Below are positions 36,132-47,563 of a DNA stretch of 54,426 bases, in pieces (the stretch's first letter is position 1; each line of letters starts with the position of its first letter). The DNA is taken from the NCBI GenBank assembly GCA_024643655.1, contig JAHEMM010000009.1:1-54426 (forward strand), given 5' to 3'. This DNA is from Chitinophagaceae bacterium. GTDB taxonomy: Bacteria; Bacteroidota; Bacteroidia; Chitinophagales; Chitinophagaceae. A program made the translations under genes and the position numbers. The notes beneath the pieces were generated by a model. The model was not told the DNA's origin. It saw only the letters and a list, made by a program, of their open reading frames with translations, and ran no database searches.

Positions 36132-39100
36132 TTGGCTCTACCGCACCTTGTAAAGTTTGTATATACCCATGGAACCGATGAAGTAATCCGAAGGGGAAAA
36201 AAAATTCATGCTATTGGTTTTGTAGAATTGGTTGAATATGACGACCTTTTTGGATCGGCTGTATTCAGGGTTAAAGATGATAGTTATTCTACTTTTTATA
36301 AAGTATATATACAGAAATTTAAAGACGCCAAATCAACATCATTACGATGTGCATGCCCTTATAATTTAGGAGATATATGCAGACATGAAGTAGCAGCATT
36401 ATTTCAATTACAGGATCTGATAGACAGGGGTCATCTGCAATCTGATAATATACAGTATGATCAACGCCATACGGTTGTCAAATTAAAAACAATCGATCTA
36501 AAAAATATCCGTCACTTCACTTCACAGGAGGTGTTTTCAGATGCTGAAATTTTTCTTCGTACGAATAAGGCCACTATCGATTTTGCAGAAAACGAAACGG
36601 TAAAGGCAACAGTTCCTTTGAATGGAGAAGAATATAAGGTGATTATAAGAAAGAACGAAGAAAGAAGTTTTGATACAAGCTGTGATTATGAGGACACTGA
36701 AAATCCACTTTGCCTGCCTAAAGTAATTGTACTGACACAATTATTAAATACACATGGCGCCAATTATTTTGATAGTATCCGTAATTGGGATAAGGAGAAA
36801 AATAAACTGCTGGAAGCGTATGGCTATTCGTTAGCAGACGACCTAAAAGGAAAATTTGAATTTGCTTATAAAGAAGGAAAGCCATTTTTGCGAGTGCTAA
36901 AAGCAAGTATAAAAAGAGTTGCATTGGCAACACCACCGGTACGACCTGTTTTGTTACCGATGAAGGAGAGAGAAGCAGTTGCAGCAGCACCATTGCAAGT
37001 AGAAGTTCAGGAAAAAACTCCTTCACAGCGATTAGGTGTAGTTTTTAATTTTAATAAAAAGAATTATCCGCAGTTTACAGTAGATGTTGTTATTGGCGAA
37101 CCGAATGAGAATAACGATGAATTTGCAGGCACTGTAGAAAAAGTTGACATCGGCCGATATGTAAATCCCGATAATTTATCAGAAAATGATAAAGAGTTGC
37201 TTACGGCTTTACGTAAACTACAGGAATCAGAGATCAATAAATATATTAACAGAAACTCTCCTTTCTCAGGTATCTGGGAAAATATTATTCATGATGAAAA
37301 TGACGACTTACCAGAAGAGACAAGAGAGCTGATGGCAGAATATTTATTACCAAAGCTTAAAAAAATATTCATTGAATCTGTTGACAACCCTTTTGTTTTT
37401 ATTCTGGATCAGGGCAAAGAATTTAAAACTGCAAACCTCGAAGAGTTTCAACTACAGGCTGAAGAAGCACAGCCACATTTTATAGTTAAAAAGAATGGAG
37501 ACTATACTATTGAATGTAGAGTAAAAGCCGGACCCCTCGAATTTGATTTAGGGGACAACGAAACAACTACTCCCTTATTTTTTACATATAATAATCAGGC
37601 ACATCTCTGGAATAATAATGATGTAATACATCTTGTAGATAAGTTTTTGCCATCGGGGAAAATGAATATAAAAGCTGATGAGTGGAGTAAAACGCTGAAT
37701 GAGTTTTTATTGCCTTTGGCAAAAGAGCATAAAATTGATTTTGATAAATCCTTAGTATATGAAATAAAGGATGGCAATCCAGATGTGAATTTATTCCTGA
37801 TGGAAAAAGGCGAGCATCTTGTTTTTCAACCCAGGTTTTATTATAAAGGTTTTGAAACCAAGGTAAGTGACAGAGATGAATTGATTGTTCCACAAGCAGA
37901 AAAAGTTATTGTGGTACACCGTAACAGAGAAAAAGAAAATGAATTCATTCAAAAGCTTCGAAACCTTCATTCAAGCTTTACATACAATGAAGACTCAGGT
38001 ACGCTGGCATTAAAAGGAGCTGATGTATTAAAAAATAATTGGTTCTTTTTATTTGTGGATGCAATGAAAGATATGAAGACCACTGTCTTTGGATTCGAAG
38101 CCCTGAAAAATTTTCGTTTTAATACAGCCAAGCCATCTACAAAAATTTTCATAAGTAGCAACACAGATTGGTTCGATGCCAAAGTAGATATTCTCTTTGG
38201 CGACCAACATGTTTCTGTAGCAGAAGTTAAAAGAGCTTTAGCCAATAAACAGCAGTTTGTTCAATTGAATGATGGAACATTGGGCATTTTGCCGGAAGAG
38301 TGGTTGAAGAAGTATTCACTGCTATTCCGTGTAGGCGAAGGAAAGTCGGATACACTAAAACTATCCCGTTATCATTTAAGTGTAGTTGATGAATTGTATG
38401 AAAATAGAGATGAAGAAGAACTGGTAGTTGCGCTGGAGGAGAAATATGAAAATCTGAAAGAGTTTAATAAGATTAAGGAAATTGAACCCTCTGATTATTT
38501 AAAACCTATTCTTCGGCCTTACCAGGTTGCCGGCTATCAGTGGCTCAATTATTTGAAGGATATTAAATGGGGTGGTATTCTTGCTGATGATATGGGATTG
38601 GGTAAAACCATTCAGGCTCTTTCTTTCATGGAATATTATAAAAAGGAAAACGGAACATTAAAAGGCTTGGTTGTTTGTCCAACAACATTGATATATAACT
38701 GGGAAAATGAAATAACCAAATTTACTCCAGAACTTACTTATCGTATTCACCATGGTCCTTCCAGAACAAGAGTAAAGGAAGAAATTATGGATCATGAAAT
38801 TACGATTACAACTTACGGCACCTTGAGAAGTGATATTAAATTACTAATGAGTGTTGAATTTGATTATGTAATACTGGATGAGTCACAGGCCATTAAAAAC
38901 CCTTCGAGTAAAGTAACAAAATCCGCTTGTTTGTTGAAAGCAAAGAATCGTTTATGTATGAGCGGTACTCCTTTGCAAAATAATACGTTCGATATTTTTG
39001 CACAAATGAATTTCTTAAATCCCGGTATGTTGGGGACTATGGAATTTTTCCGTCAGGAGTTTTCAATTCCAATTGACAAGTTTGGAGAACAGGATAGGAA

Positions 39101-39899
39101 AGATCATTTACGCAAAATTCTTTTTCCATTTATACTACGAAGAACTAAGGAGCAGGTAGCCAAAGATCTTCCTGAAAAGCAGGAAATGATTCTATTCTGT
39201 GAAATGGAAAGTAAGCAGCGTAATATTTATGATGCTTACCGCAATGAATTCAGGAATCAGATATTGGGAACAATAGAGACACAGGGTATTCAGAAATCAC
39301 AGCTTACTATTTTGCAGGGATTGATGAAGCTTAGACAGATTTGTGATTCCCCGGCAATATTAAATGAACAGGAAAAGTTTGAAAACCATTCTATAAAGCT
39401 GGATGAGATATCCAGAGAAATAAATGAAAATATCGGCGATCATAAAGCCCTGATTTTTTCACAGTTTCTGGGTATGTTAGCATTAATCCGGGCAAAACTG
39501 GAAGAATTAGGTGTAAAATATGAATATTTTGATGGTAGCACTACTGCTCCCGACAGGCAAAAAGCAATTGAAAGTTTCCAAAACGATGATGAAGTAAGAG
39601 TTTTTCTTATATCATTAAAAGCAGGAGGTGTAGGATTGAACCTGACGGCAGCCGATTATGTATATATTGTAGATCCATGGTGGAATCCGGCTGTTGAGCA
39701 ACAGGCCATCGACCGGACCCATCGAATTGGGCAAACCAAGAACATTTTTGCCTACCGGATGATCTGTAAAGACACCATCGAGGATAAAATTCTTAAACTA
39801 CAAGAAAAGAAAAAAGCTTTGGCAAAAGACATCATTTCTGATGATTCTTCTTTTGTAAAGACATTGACAAGGGAGGATGTAGAGTATTTATTTAGTTAA
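36132..39899 (+). CDS. SWIM zinc-finger SNF2-family helicase
   Basis: 1255 residues, start TTG 36132 (no ATG upstream in frame; translation MALPHLVKFVYTHGTDEVIRRGKKIHAIG looks like a genuine N-terminus). A SWIM zinc finger (CACPYNLGDICRHEVAALF, about 77-95) precedes a long bacterial SNF2-associated region, then the helicase core: ILADDMGLGKTIQ (Walker A), DESQAIKN (motif II), SGTPLQNN (III), and ISLKAGGVGLNLTAADYVYIVDPWWNPAVEQQAIDRTHRIGQ (V/VI). Double-stranded-DNA translocase of the HepA/RapA-like class; the target is unknown. Standard chromosomal gene in this phylum, not a defence-island partner here. Confidence 0.93.
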   Translation: MALPHLVKFVYTHGTDEVIRRGKKIHAIGFVELVEYDDLFGSAVFRVKDDSYSTFYKVYIQKFKDAKSTSLRCACPYNLGDICRHEVAALFQLQDLIDRGHLQSDNIQYDQRHTVVKLKTIDLKNIRHFTSQEVFSDAEIFLRTNKATIDFAENETVKATVPLNGEEYKVIIRKNEERSFDTSCDYEDTENPLCLPKVIVLTQLLNTHGANYFDSIRNWDKEKNKLLEAYGYSLADDLKGKFEFAYKEGKPFLRVLKASIKRVALATPPVRPVLLPMKEREAVAAAPLQVEVQEKTPSQRLGVVFNFNKKNYPQFTVDVVIGEPNENNDEFAGTVEKVDIGRYVNPDNLSENDKELLTALRKLQESEINKYINRNSPFSGIWENIIHDENDDLPEETRELMAEYLLPKLKKIFIESVDNPFVFILDQGKEFKTANLEEFQLQAEEAQPHFIVKKNGDYTIECRVKAGPLEFDLGDNETTTPLFFTYNNQAHLWNNNDVIHLVDKFLPSGKMNIKADEWSKTLNEFLLPLAKEHKIDFDKSLVYEIKDGNPDVNLFLMEKGEHLVFQPRFYYKGFETKVSDRDELIVPQAEKVIVVHRNREKENEFIQKLRNLHSSFTYNEDSGTLALKGADVLKNNWFFLFVDAMKDMKTTVFGFEALKNFRFNTAKPSTKIFISSNTDWFDAKVDILFGDQHVSVAEVKRALANKQQFVQLNDGTLGILPEEWLKKYSLLFRVGEGKSDTLKLSRYHLSVVDELYENRDEEELVVALEEKYENLKEFNKIKEIEPSDYLKPILRPYQVAGYQWLNYLKDIKWGGILADDMGLGKTIQALSFMEYYKKENGTLKGLVVCPTTLIYNWENEITKFTPELTYRIHHGPSRTRVKEEIMDHEITITTYGTLRSDIKLLMSVEFDYVILDESQAIKNPSSKVTKSACLLKAKNRLCMSGTPLQNNTFDIFAQMNFLNPGMLGTMEFFRQEFSIPIDKFGEQDRKDHLRKILFPFILRRTKEQVAKDLPEKQEMILFCEMESKQRNIYDAYRNEFRNQILGTIETQGIQKSQLTILQGLMKLRQICDSPAILNEQEKFENHSIKLDEISREINENIGDHKALIFSQFLGMLALIRAKLEELGVKYEYFDGSTTAPDRQKAIESFQNDDEVRVFLISLKAGGVGLNLTAADYVYIVDPWWNPAVEQQAIDRTHRIGQTKNIFAYRMICKDTIEDKILKLQEKKKALAKDIISDDSSFVKTLTREDVEYLFS

Positions 39900-40006
39900 A
39901 CAGTATCTTTTTTCTGCTTTATTCTATCTTTTTCATCAAATAGTAGTCAACCCCGAAAGTTGTAGTAGCTTCTTACGTCTATTTTCGTACACTTATTTTA
40001 TTGTAT

Positions 40007-42919
40007 ATGAAGAAGATATTTACCTTATCCCTCCTTTTAACCGCTTTCATAATTGGGGCGCAGGCTCAAAAACCAGAAGGTTCAGTAAAAGGTTTACTGC
40101 TTGATTCGGCAACTAAAAAACCAATTGCCGATGCCACAGTTTCGGTAATGAATGTGAAAGACTCAAGTCTGGTAACATTCACAATGACCAATAAAGCAGG
40201 TGGTTTTGAAGTAAAAGGGCTATCGGAAACTAATTATCTATTAATTGTTAGCCATACAAGTTTTGATCCATATAGTAAACCCTTTGCTATTACAGCTAAT
40301 CAAAAAGCAGTCGATTTTGGCGAAATTTCACCTGGAACTGGAGGAAAATCGTTGGAAAATGTAACGATAAGCTCCTATGTACCCATTCAGGTAAAAGGGG
40401 ATACTGTTCAGTTTAATGCATCGGCTTTTAAAACAAAGCCAAATGCTACAGTTGAAGACCTTTTGAAAAAGTTACCTGGTGTAGAAGTCGATAAAGAAGG
40501 AAATATAAAATCTCAAGGAGAGGATGTTCAAAAAGTATTTGTAAACGGAAAGGAGTTTTTTGGCAATGACCCTAAGTTGGCTACCAAAAACCTTACTGCG
40601 GATATGGTAGAAAATATTCAGGTATTTGATGACATGAGTGATCAGGCCAAGTTTACAAAAATTGATGATGGCAGCCGATCAAAGACATTAAATATTCAAT
40701 TAAAGAAAGACAAGAACAAAGGAATTTTTGGAAGGGCATTAGTAGCGGGTGGTAGCGACGGACGTTATGAAGGGAACTTGTCGTTCAATAAATTTAATAA
40801 TGATAAACGCATCTCGATTTTATTCAACGGGAATAATATAAATAAGCAGGGATTCTCATTTTCCGATATCATTAGTTCAATGGGCGGTTTTAGTGGTTTT
40901 GGTGGCGGAAGAGGTGGCGGCGGCGGTGGTGGTTTCGGAGGGATGCAAGTGTCTGGAGGAAGAGGTGGCGGTGGCGGTTTTGGAAGCTTTTTTGGTGGCG
41001 GCGGCGGTACGACTGGTATTATTAAATCACTTTCTACCGGTATAAACTATTCAGATCTTTGGGCTAAAAAAATTAAGGTTAGCGGTAGCTATTTCTTTTC
41101 TGATTCAAAACCATTACAAGAACAAAATAGCTTTCGACGTACTACGTTTAAACTTAACAGTGGAGATTCTATTGCATTGCGGACCAATGAATCTTTTTCA
41201 AATAACTTGAATCAGAATCACCGATTTAATTTTAGAATGGAATATCAGATTGACTCTATGAATTCTCTTATTTACATTCCTTCATTAACTATTCAGAATT
41301 CTGAAAATTTTAGTAATGATACTACAACCGTAATGTCTGATGACTCTTTTGGTAATTATCTGGCAGCAACAAGTAAGTCAACAAATTCAAACAAAAGAGA
41401 CGGATTCAATTTTTCAAATAATTTTATATTCCGGCATAAGTTTAAAAAAACAGGCCGTACACTTACCCTAGGTTGGAACAATTCTTTTGGAAACAGTAAT
41501 AGTGAAGGGTTAACTTTTTCTGACAATGAATTGTTTAATAGAGATGGTTCTATATTTAGAAGTATAATTCAAAATCAACAAAACATACAAGCAACAAAGA
41601 ATAATAATAATACGATTAGTGCTTCTGTTACGGAATCTTTCGGTTTAAATAAACTGTTGGAATTAAATTATGCATACACACGGAACGTTAGTACTTCAAA
41701 CAGGGAAACATTTGATTATAATGGCACTTCGGGTAAATATGATAATCTGAATCTACGACTGACGAATGATTTTGAAAACCTTTTCCTGGCACATAGAATT
41801 GGTGCAAATTTTCGTATTCAAGAGAAAAAATATAATTATCAATTAGGAATGTCTTTACAGCAATCTACTCTGGAAAGTGATAGTTATCAGGCTTTCATTG
41901 GTAAAGACTCAGTAACAAGAGCAAGTTATCTAAACTATTTCCCGACTTTTAATTTTAATTATACGCCTGGAAGAAATAAGAACTTTCGCTTTAGGTATAA
42001 TGGAAGAACAAATCAGCCTAGTATTTCACAATTACAAAATGTGTTAGATGTTTCTGATCAGTTAAATCAATCTATCGGTAATCCAGATTTGCAACAGGAG
42101 TTTACACATAATCTTAATTTAAATTATAACACTTTTAATATTCTTACTTTCAAATTTATTGCTGCTAATTTAAGTTATACAGCTACCAATAATAAAATCG
42201 TTAATAGTATTGATTCGCTGGGCAGAGGTATACAATTGACAAAACCAGTGAACTTAAATGGCTATCAAAGAGTCAACTCATTCATTACATTAGGTATTCC
42301 ATTTAAAGATCCAAAGATGAAGGGCTCCAGTGTTAATTTTACCAACAACATATCTTTCACAAAAGATGTTAGCTTACTTTTCAAACAAAAAAATATTGGT
42401 AAAACAATTACTGTTAGTCAGGGCGTAGGTTTAAATATCAATAAAGAAAAAATAGAGTTTGGAGTAAAAGCAAATCTTGCATATACAGATAATAAGTATT
42501 CGGTAAATAGTCAGTTGAATGAAAGTTATCTAACTCAAACTTATTCGGCCGACGCATCCTATACGTTTAAGGGAAACTTTATTCTTGCAACCGATTTTGA
42601 TTATTATATCAATACAGGTCGTGCAGAAGGCTTTAACCAAAGTATTCCATTATGGAATGCTAGTTTTAGCAAACAGATCTTTAAAAATAAAAATGGTGAG
42701 ATTAAATTTTCTGTAAATGACCTATTGAATCAGAATCAAAGTATTACCCGTACTACTGCTGAAAACTATATTCAGGATACAAGAAGTATGGTGCTGCGTC
42801 GCTATTTTATGGTAAGCCTTTTGTTCAATCTGAATAAAATGGGAGGTAAAAATGCGCAGGCAATGCCTGGAATGCCTCGCTCAATGGAAAGAAATATGAG
42901 AGGAATGAGAATGCAATAA
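40007..42919 (+). CDS. Outer-membrane barrel protein with CarboxypepD_reg domain (paralogue 1)
   Basis: 970 residues from ATG 40007 (a TTG two codons upstream is rejected). Signal peptide ending IIGAQAQ, a carboxypeptidase-regulatory-like Ig-type domain (about 25-105), a plug-like region ([36 protein letters not shown], about 148-185) and an OMP_b-brl_3 type barrel. A Gly-rich insert (runs of GG, about 290-335) is unique to this copy. These resemble TonB-dependent receptors without a classical TonB box. Substrate unknown. Paralogue of the gene at 44036. Confidence 0.9.
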   Translation: MKKIFTLSLLLTAFIIGAQAQKPEGSVKGLLLDSATKKPIADATVSVMNVKDSSLVTFTMTNKAGGFEVKGLSETNYLLIVSHTSFDPYSKPFAITANQKAVDFGEISPGTGGKSLENVTISSYVPIQVKGDTVQFNASAFKTKPNATVEDLLKKLPGVEVDKEGNIKSQGEDVQKVFVNGKEFFGNDPKLATKNLTADMVENIQVFDDMSDQAKFTKIDDGSRSKTLNIQLKKDKNKGIFGRALVAGGSDGRYEGNLSFNKFNNDKRISILFNGNNINKQGFSFSDIISSMGGFSGFGGGRGGGGGGGFGGMQVSGGRGGGGGFGSFFGGGGGTTGIIKSLSTGINYSDLWAKKIKVSGSYFFSDSKPLQEQNSFRRTTFKLNSGDSIALRTNESFSNNLNQNHRFNFRMEYQIDSMNSLIYIPSLTIQNSENFSNDTTTVMSDDSFGNYLAATSKSTNSNKRDGFNFSNNFIFRHKFKKTGRTLTLGWNNSFGNSNSEGLTFSDNELFNRDGSIFRSIIQNQQNIQATKNNNNTISASVTESFGLNKLLELNYAYTRNVSTSNRETFDYNGTSGKYDNLNLRLTNDFENLFLAHRIGANFRIQEKKYNYQLGMSLQQSTLESDSYQAFIGKDSVTRASYLNYFPTFNFNYTPGRNKNFRFRYNGRTNQPSISQLQNVLDVSDQLNQSIGNPDLQQEFTHNLNLNYNTFNILTFKFIAANLSYTATNNKIVNSIDSLGRGIQLTKPVNLNGYQRVNSFITLGIPFKDPKMKGSSVNFTNNISFTKDVSLLFKQKNIGKTITVSQGVGLNINKEKIEFGVKANLAYTDNKYSVNSQLNESYLTQTYSADASYTFKGNFILATDFDYYINTGRAEGFNQSIPLWNASFSKQIFKNKNGEIKFSVNDLLNQNQSITRTTAENYIQDTRSMVLRRYFMVSLLFNLNKMGGKNAQAMPGMPRSMERNMRGMRMQ

Positions 42920-42940
42920 TTATATTATTGGATAGAATAG

Positions 42941-42975
42941 AAAAGGGCTTTCATTTTTGAAAGCCCTTTTTGTTT
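42941..42975 (+). terminator. Terminator after the first barrel gene
   Basis: AAAAGGGCTTTC - ATTTTT - GAAAGCCCTTTTT, a 12-pair stem with a long T tract. Confidence 0.9.
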
Positions 42976-43001
42976 TTATAGTTGCGTTAGTAAATAAATG
43001 A

Positions 43002-43166
43002 CTATCTTCTTTTTCTGTATGTATGATGTGTGGCTGTAAGGCCATTTCCGGTAAATAGAACAGCTAAAACTGATTTCAGCAACCGAATCAGATTTAATGA
43101 AGATTTGTAATTGGATTGATAGATTCTTGCTGCTTCAAGCTGATGTATTATTCTTTTGTTTTTCAT
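43002..43166 (-). CDS. Possible small basic protein (54 aa)
   Basis: A 54-codon frame starting at ATG 43166: MKNKRIIHQLEAARIYQSNY, then a hydrophobic helix SLNLIRLLKSVLAVLFTG and a basic tail THHTYRKRR. Nothing recognised; it fills most of the gap between a terminator and the gene at 43274. Too short to be certain, but the composition is protein-like. Confidence 0.4.
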   Translation of the reverse strand: MKNKRIIHQLEAARIYQSNYKSSLNLIRLLKSVLAVLFTGNGLTATHHTYRKRR

Positions 43167-43273
43167 AAGGATGTATTATTGATAGTTAACAATTTTGTTT
43201 CAACTAAAAGTATATTTTAAATTGAAAATTCAATAATATTGACAAAGAAATAAAACCCAATAAATCCAAACTA

Positions 43274-43867
43274 ATGAAAAAATCCGTAAAACCACTTGCT
43301 CTTTTTACTATTATTGCCCTGCTTTTTATTGATACATCTGCCCAGCTTAAATTACCGGTAAAGCTTGGTAGCAATGGTTTTAGCAATGACTTTAAAAAAG
43401 TAATGGAAGATTATCCGAATCACTTTATGAATCTGATGGGTGAGGTTATTTCACAAAATACACAGTCTACAGATTACCATTGTAATTTTAAAGTGACCGG
43501 TGCAGAAGAGTCATTTGTAACGCAGTATTCTGCTAAAAAAAATATTTGTAGCTGGGAAGCACTTATGGTTACAACTGAAAGTTTTGAAAAAGCAAAGCAA
43601 AAGTACAAGTCATTATTTGGGCAACTCCAACATCTTAACGTACGACTTGGTAAAATAGGATATAAATTGAAAGGAGAGTATCAGGCACCTGCAGAAGAAA
43701 GAAAATTTTCAACCATTCTTTTTTCACTTGAACCTAAAAGTGAGATGCTGGCGAAACTTAAAATTGAACTGGTCATGCAATTCATCGAGCCTATGGAATG
43801 GAAAGTAAAGTTGATGGTGTATGATAAAGAGCGGGAAGATGAGCAAAGAGGTGTAATTATCGAGTAG
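43274..43867 (+). CDS. Exported protein of unknown function
   Basis: 197 residues with a signal peptide (ending FIDTSAQ). The mature part LGSNGFSNDFKKVMEDYPNHFMNLMGEVISQNTQSTDYHCNFKVTGAEES has a conserved-looking YHCNF and an ICSWEALM motif (two cysteines). No known domain recognised. It sits between the two paralogous barrel genes and may belong with them. Confidence 0.65.
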   Translation: MKKSVKPLALFTIIALLFIDTSAQLKLPVKLGSNGFSNDFKKVMEDYPNHFMNLMGEVISQNTQSTDYHCNFKVTGAEESFVTQYSAKKNICSWEALMVTTESFEKAKQKYKSLFGQLQHLNVRLGKIGYKLKGEYQAPAEERKFSTILFSLEPKSEMLAKLKIELVMQFIEPMEWKVKLMVYDKEREDEQRGVIIE

Positions 43868-44035
43868 ACTAGCGTAAATATTTATCGATAGGAGTCAAAG
43901 TTCTACAATCTTCGCTATCCAATCTGTAAACAAATAGCCGCCGCAATTTATTAACCTTTATTAACCTTAAAGAAAGTCCTTTTAACCCATGCTTTGAAAT
44001 ACTAAGAATATTTTCGTAGTTGAAATAGAAATGCT

Positions 44036-46864
44036 ATGAGAAAAATATACATACTGCTTTTATCAATTTGTTTAACAAGCTTAGTATCTGCTCAAAAGAA
44101 TGGATCTGTAAAAGGCACTGCATTTGATACGATTGCTAAGCAACCCGTATCCGGTGCTACGATTACAATTTTGGAAAAGAAAGATTCTTCTCTGGTAACT
44201 TTTACAATGACGGGCAATGATGGAAAATTTGCTTTGTCAGGTCTCGCAAATGGTGATTATCGATTAATGATATCGCATGTAAATTATCATAACAGCAATA
44301 CCTTTTTCTCTATTACAGAAAATAATAAAAACGAAGTGTTGGGTAATGTGGTAATGAATGACAAATCGAAAGTATTGGAAGAAGTGGTATTGGCGGGTGA
44401 AGCGCCACCTGTTACACTAATTGGGGATACCATTCAATATAATGCGGGTTCTTTTAAAGTTCAACCGAATGCTAGCGTAGAACAACTTCTGAAAAAACTA
44501 CCCGGTGTAAAAGTAGATAAAGATGGAACAGTAAAAGCACAGGGAGAAAAAGTAACAAAAGTATTAGTGGATGGGAAAGAGTTTTTTGGTAATGACCCTA
44601 AAATAGCTACGAAGAATCTTCCTGCAGATGCGGTAGATAAGGTTCAGGTATATGATAAGCAAAGTGAGCAGGCACAACTTACGGGTTTCGAAGATGGTAA
44701 TTATGAGAAAACCATCAACCTGAAATTAAAAAAAGATAAGAAGAAAGGAATGTTTGGTAAAGTAAATGCCGGTGCAGGTAATAAAAAAAGATACGAAGGG
44801 AAATTTAATATGAACTCGTTTAAAGGAGCCAGACAATTTTCTGCAATTGGAATGGGTAACAATACAAATGCTGAAGGTTTCTCTTTTATGGATATTCTAA
44901 ATTTTACCGGCGAGTTGGCTCGTATGCAGCGAAACATGGGAAGTGGCGGAGGAAATATAGATATCAATATTTCATCTGATGATGTTGCTGGAATGGGTGT
45001 TAATGTTGGTGGAGCAAACAGCGGTATTAATACGGCATGGGGTGGCGGGTTAAATTATAATAATATCATTGGTAATAAGTTAGATTTTCAAAGTAATTAT
45101 TTTTATAACCGGTTAAATCCAAATAAAGAAAGCCATATACAAAGGCAATTTCTTTTTCCATCCAATAATATATACAACCAGAATTCTTTCGCTGACAATT
45201 TAAATAATAGTCACCGGTTTAATTTGAATACATTATACCAGATTGATTCGTTTAATTCGATTCGTTTAATTCCTTCCTTTAGCTATCAAAGAACAAAGAA
45301 CAGATCACAAATGGATTACAGGACAGTAGCAGAAAATGGGATGTTGACGAATGAGGGGTTTAGTAATAATACATCAGGTAATGAAGGATATAATTTCAGT
45401 AATGAAATAGTTTGGCGCAAACGATTCAGAAAAAAAGGAAGAACTTTTTCAGTTTCACTGCAAACTAGTTTGAATCAAAGCGACGGGGAAAGTAGTCTGT
45501 CCTCAATTAATAATTTTTATAATCCAACACTACAGCGAGATACATTAAATCAGCAAAGCATTATAGCCAATAATATGAAGAGTTATAATGTACGAGCTGT
45601 TTATACTGAGCCAATTTGGAAAAGATCACTACTTGAATTTAATATTAGTAACGCAAATAGTAAAAGTACAGCCCAAAAGGAAACGTATGATTTTAATAAA
45701 AGCAATAGTAAGTTTGATCAATTGAATGATTCCTTGACAAATGATTTTGAAAATACTTATCGCTACAGCAATGCAGGAATAAGAGTACGTACACAAAGAA
45801 AGAAATATAATTATTCTTTTGGTGCGAACTGGCAATTGGCAGATCTGCAAGGCAAGGTTATAAGTGGCGCTAACGACTCGTTGATTACAAAATCATTTAG
45901 AAACATTTTACCAAATGCAAGGTTTCAATACTACTTTACCAGATTTAAAAGTTTCTCTCTTAATTACAATACATCAACCAATCAGCCGTCGATAACGCAG
46001 TTACAGCCTGTGCCGGATAATAGCAACGTTTTAAACATACGAGAAGGTAATCCGGATCTGAAGCAGGAGTATTCACACACTATTCAATCCAGGTTAACCC
46101 TTATAAGTCCCTATAAAAACAAGAACCTGTTTCTATTTATGAATATGCAGGTAACCGAGAATAAAATTGTTAATAGCGATTCAATTAATCTGCAAACATT
46201 AGTACGACGCACTAAACCTATTAATGTGAATGGCGTTTACAATCTGAATACGGAGATTAGCTATAGTATGCCTGCCAGATTTTTGCGGGGCACGGTAGAA
46301 GTAAGTGCCAATACAAGGCTATTTAAAACAAAACAATTTATCAATAACGTTGGAAATGATATTATGACGACAACGTTTGGTCCGAATCTAAGATTTGATA
46401 TAAACCCTACTGATAAACTTAATATAGCACTAGGTGCTGGAATAAATTATAACCGAACAAAATATTCATTGCAAGCTGCATTAAATACTGATTATCTGTC
46501 ACAGGATTATTCTGCTTCTTTGGATTGGGAATTGCCCAAGGGGTTTTTTGTAAGTACAGATTTTATGTATACAATAAATAGTCAACGGGCAACAGGATTC
46601 AATACTAAAGTTCCTTTATGGAATGCGAGTATAAGTAAACAGGTACTGAAATTTAACAGAGGCGAAATAAAGTTCAGTGCCAGAGATCTTTTAAACAAGA
46701 ATGTAGGTATCAATAGAAATACGAATAATAATTATATAGAAGATTCCCGAGCATTGACCTTGCGCCAGTTTTTTTTACTAAGCTTTACGTATAGTTTGAG
46801 TAAGGTAGGTGGTGGAACACAAGATATGCATGGTGGTGGAAATATAAGAATTTTAGGACGTTGA
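44036..46864 (+). CDS. Outer-membrane barrel protein with CarboxypepD_reg domain (paralogue 2)
   Basis: 942 residues with signal peptide (ending LVSAQ), CarboxypepD_reg-like domain ([38 protein letters not shown]), plug-like region ([41 protein letters not shown]) and a C-terminal OMP_b-brl_3 barrel. About 40-50 percent of residues appear shared with the gene at 40007 in the regions I compared by eye (not calculated), but the Gly-rich insert is replaced by a shorter GGANSG stretch. The likely role is outer-membrane import or surface assembly; the ligand is unknown. Confidence 0.9.
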   Translation: MRKIYILLLSICLTSLVSAQKNGSVKGTAFDTIAKQPVSGATITILEKKDSSLVTFTMTGNDGKFALSGLANGDYRLMISHVNYHNSNTFFSITENNKNEVLGNVVMNDKSKVLEEVVLAGEAPPVTLIGDTIQYNAGSFKVQPNASVEQLLKKLPGVKVDKDGTVKAQGEKVTKVLVDGKEFFGNDPKIATKNLPADAVDKVQVYDKQSEQAQLTGFEDGNYEKTINLKLKKDKKKGMFGKVNAGAGNKKRYEGKFNMNSFKGARQFSAIGMGNNTNAEGFSFMDILNFTGELARMQRNMGSGGGNIDINISSDDVAGMGVNVGGANSGINTAWGGGLNYNNIIGNKLDFQSNYFYNRLNPNKESHIQRQFLFPSNNIYNQNSFADNLNNSHRFNLNTLYQIDSFNSIRLIPSFSYQRTKNRSQMDYRTVAENGMLTNEGFSNNTSGNEGYNFSNEIVWRKRFRKKGRTFSVSLQTSLNQSDGESSLSSINNFYNPTLQRDTLNQQSIIANNMKSYNVRAVYTEPIWKRSLLEFNISNANSKSTAQKETYDFNKSNSKFDQLNDSLTNDFENTYRYSNAGIRVRTQRKKYNYSFGANWQLADLQGKVISGANDSLITKSFRNILPNARFQYYFTRFKSFSLNYNTSTNQPSITQLQPVPDNSNVLNIREGNPDLKQEYSHTIQSRLTLISPYKNKNLFLFMNMQVTENKIVNSDSINLQTLVRRTKPINVNGVYNLNTEISYSMPARFLRGTVEVSANTRLFKTKQFINNVGNDIMTTTFGPNLRFDINPTDKLNIALGAGINYNRTKYSLQAALNTDYLSQDYSASLDWELPKGFFVSTDFMYTINSQRATGFNTKVPLWNASISKQVLKFNRGEIKFSARDLLNKNVGINRNTNNNYIEDSRALTLRQFFLLSFTYSLSKVGGGTQDMHGGGNIRILGR

Positions 46865-46877
46865 TCTAATTAAAAAA

Positions 46878-47534
46878 TTAATTATTACAGATCTGTTTGA
46901 TCAGGTGTTCATCTATTTCAAGTGCAGTGAAATTTTTATTTTGTGGTGTAATTGCAACGGCAGTCCCAACCATAGTATAGTTTTTAAACCGATGTTCTGT
47001 TTTTAATATAAGGGCTCCGTTTGTTTTTTCTCCATAAAAACGCCAGTTAAAAGCAGTATGTTGTTTATAAGTAGCGGGTGTAATCCTTAAATCATTATTT
47101 ACCCAATACCGAGTATGAAAGTTGTTGGATTCAAATTCCAGGATCAGGCAGTTATATCCTACTATTTTTTCGTCTGTATTATATAGTTTATATGCGAGAA
47201 TAGAATCGGTTGGCAATCCGTAATCTTCGCAGCGTTCATTTATTTTGCTATTTGTTTTTGATATGGCTTTGTTTATCTGGCTTAAATAGAAATAGGTCAA
47301 TGTATCTTTTTCAAAAAATGTACTTTGATAATTTAATTTATCAAATCGAAAAATGCTTTTATAAGGTTTTATTTTAGAAAGGGAATCAACATCCAGACTA
47401 TCACTTATGTATGTATAACGATATTCTATTTGTCCATTGAAATAATCGGCACTCGAACTTCCTCGTTTAGTTAAGAGAAAAAGAAGTGCAATAATAGCGG
47501 GTATCAGTATTAAGGGTAATATATTTTTTTTCAT
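46878..47534 (-). CDS. Membrane-anchored GLPGLI/DUF4412-like protein
   Basis: 218 residues with an N-terminal anchor (ILPLILIPAIIALLFLL). GQIEYRYTYIS, then KIVGYNCLILEFESNNFHTRYWVNNDLRITPATYK, resembles the GY-C-K..W-Y pattern of GLPGLI/DUF4412 proteins, which are exported Bacteroidota proteins of unknown role. Convergent with the barrel gene; 30 bases from the gene at 47564 on the same strand. Confidence 0.6.
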   Translation of the reverse strand: MKKNILPLILIPAIIALLFLLTKRGSSSADYFNGQIEYRYTYISDSLDVDSLSKIKPYKSIFRFDKLNYQSTFFEKDTLTYFYLSQINKAISKTNSKINERCEDYGLPTDSILAYKLYNTDEKIVGYNCLILEFESNNFHTRYWVNNDLRITPATYKQHTAFNWRFYGEKTNGALILKTEHRFKNYTMVGTAVAITPQNKNFTALEIDEHLIKQICNN

Positions 47535-47563
47535 AGCACAGTTAAAAATTAAATATACTACAA

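Noticed and set aside
36132..39899. SNF2 helicase as a DISARM-like or other defence gene
   Set aside because: No methylase or phospholipase-D partner is nearby, and SWIM-SNF2 proteins of this length are ordinary chromosomal genes in this phylum.
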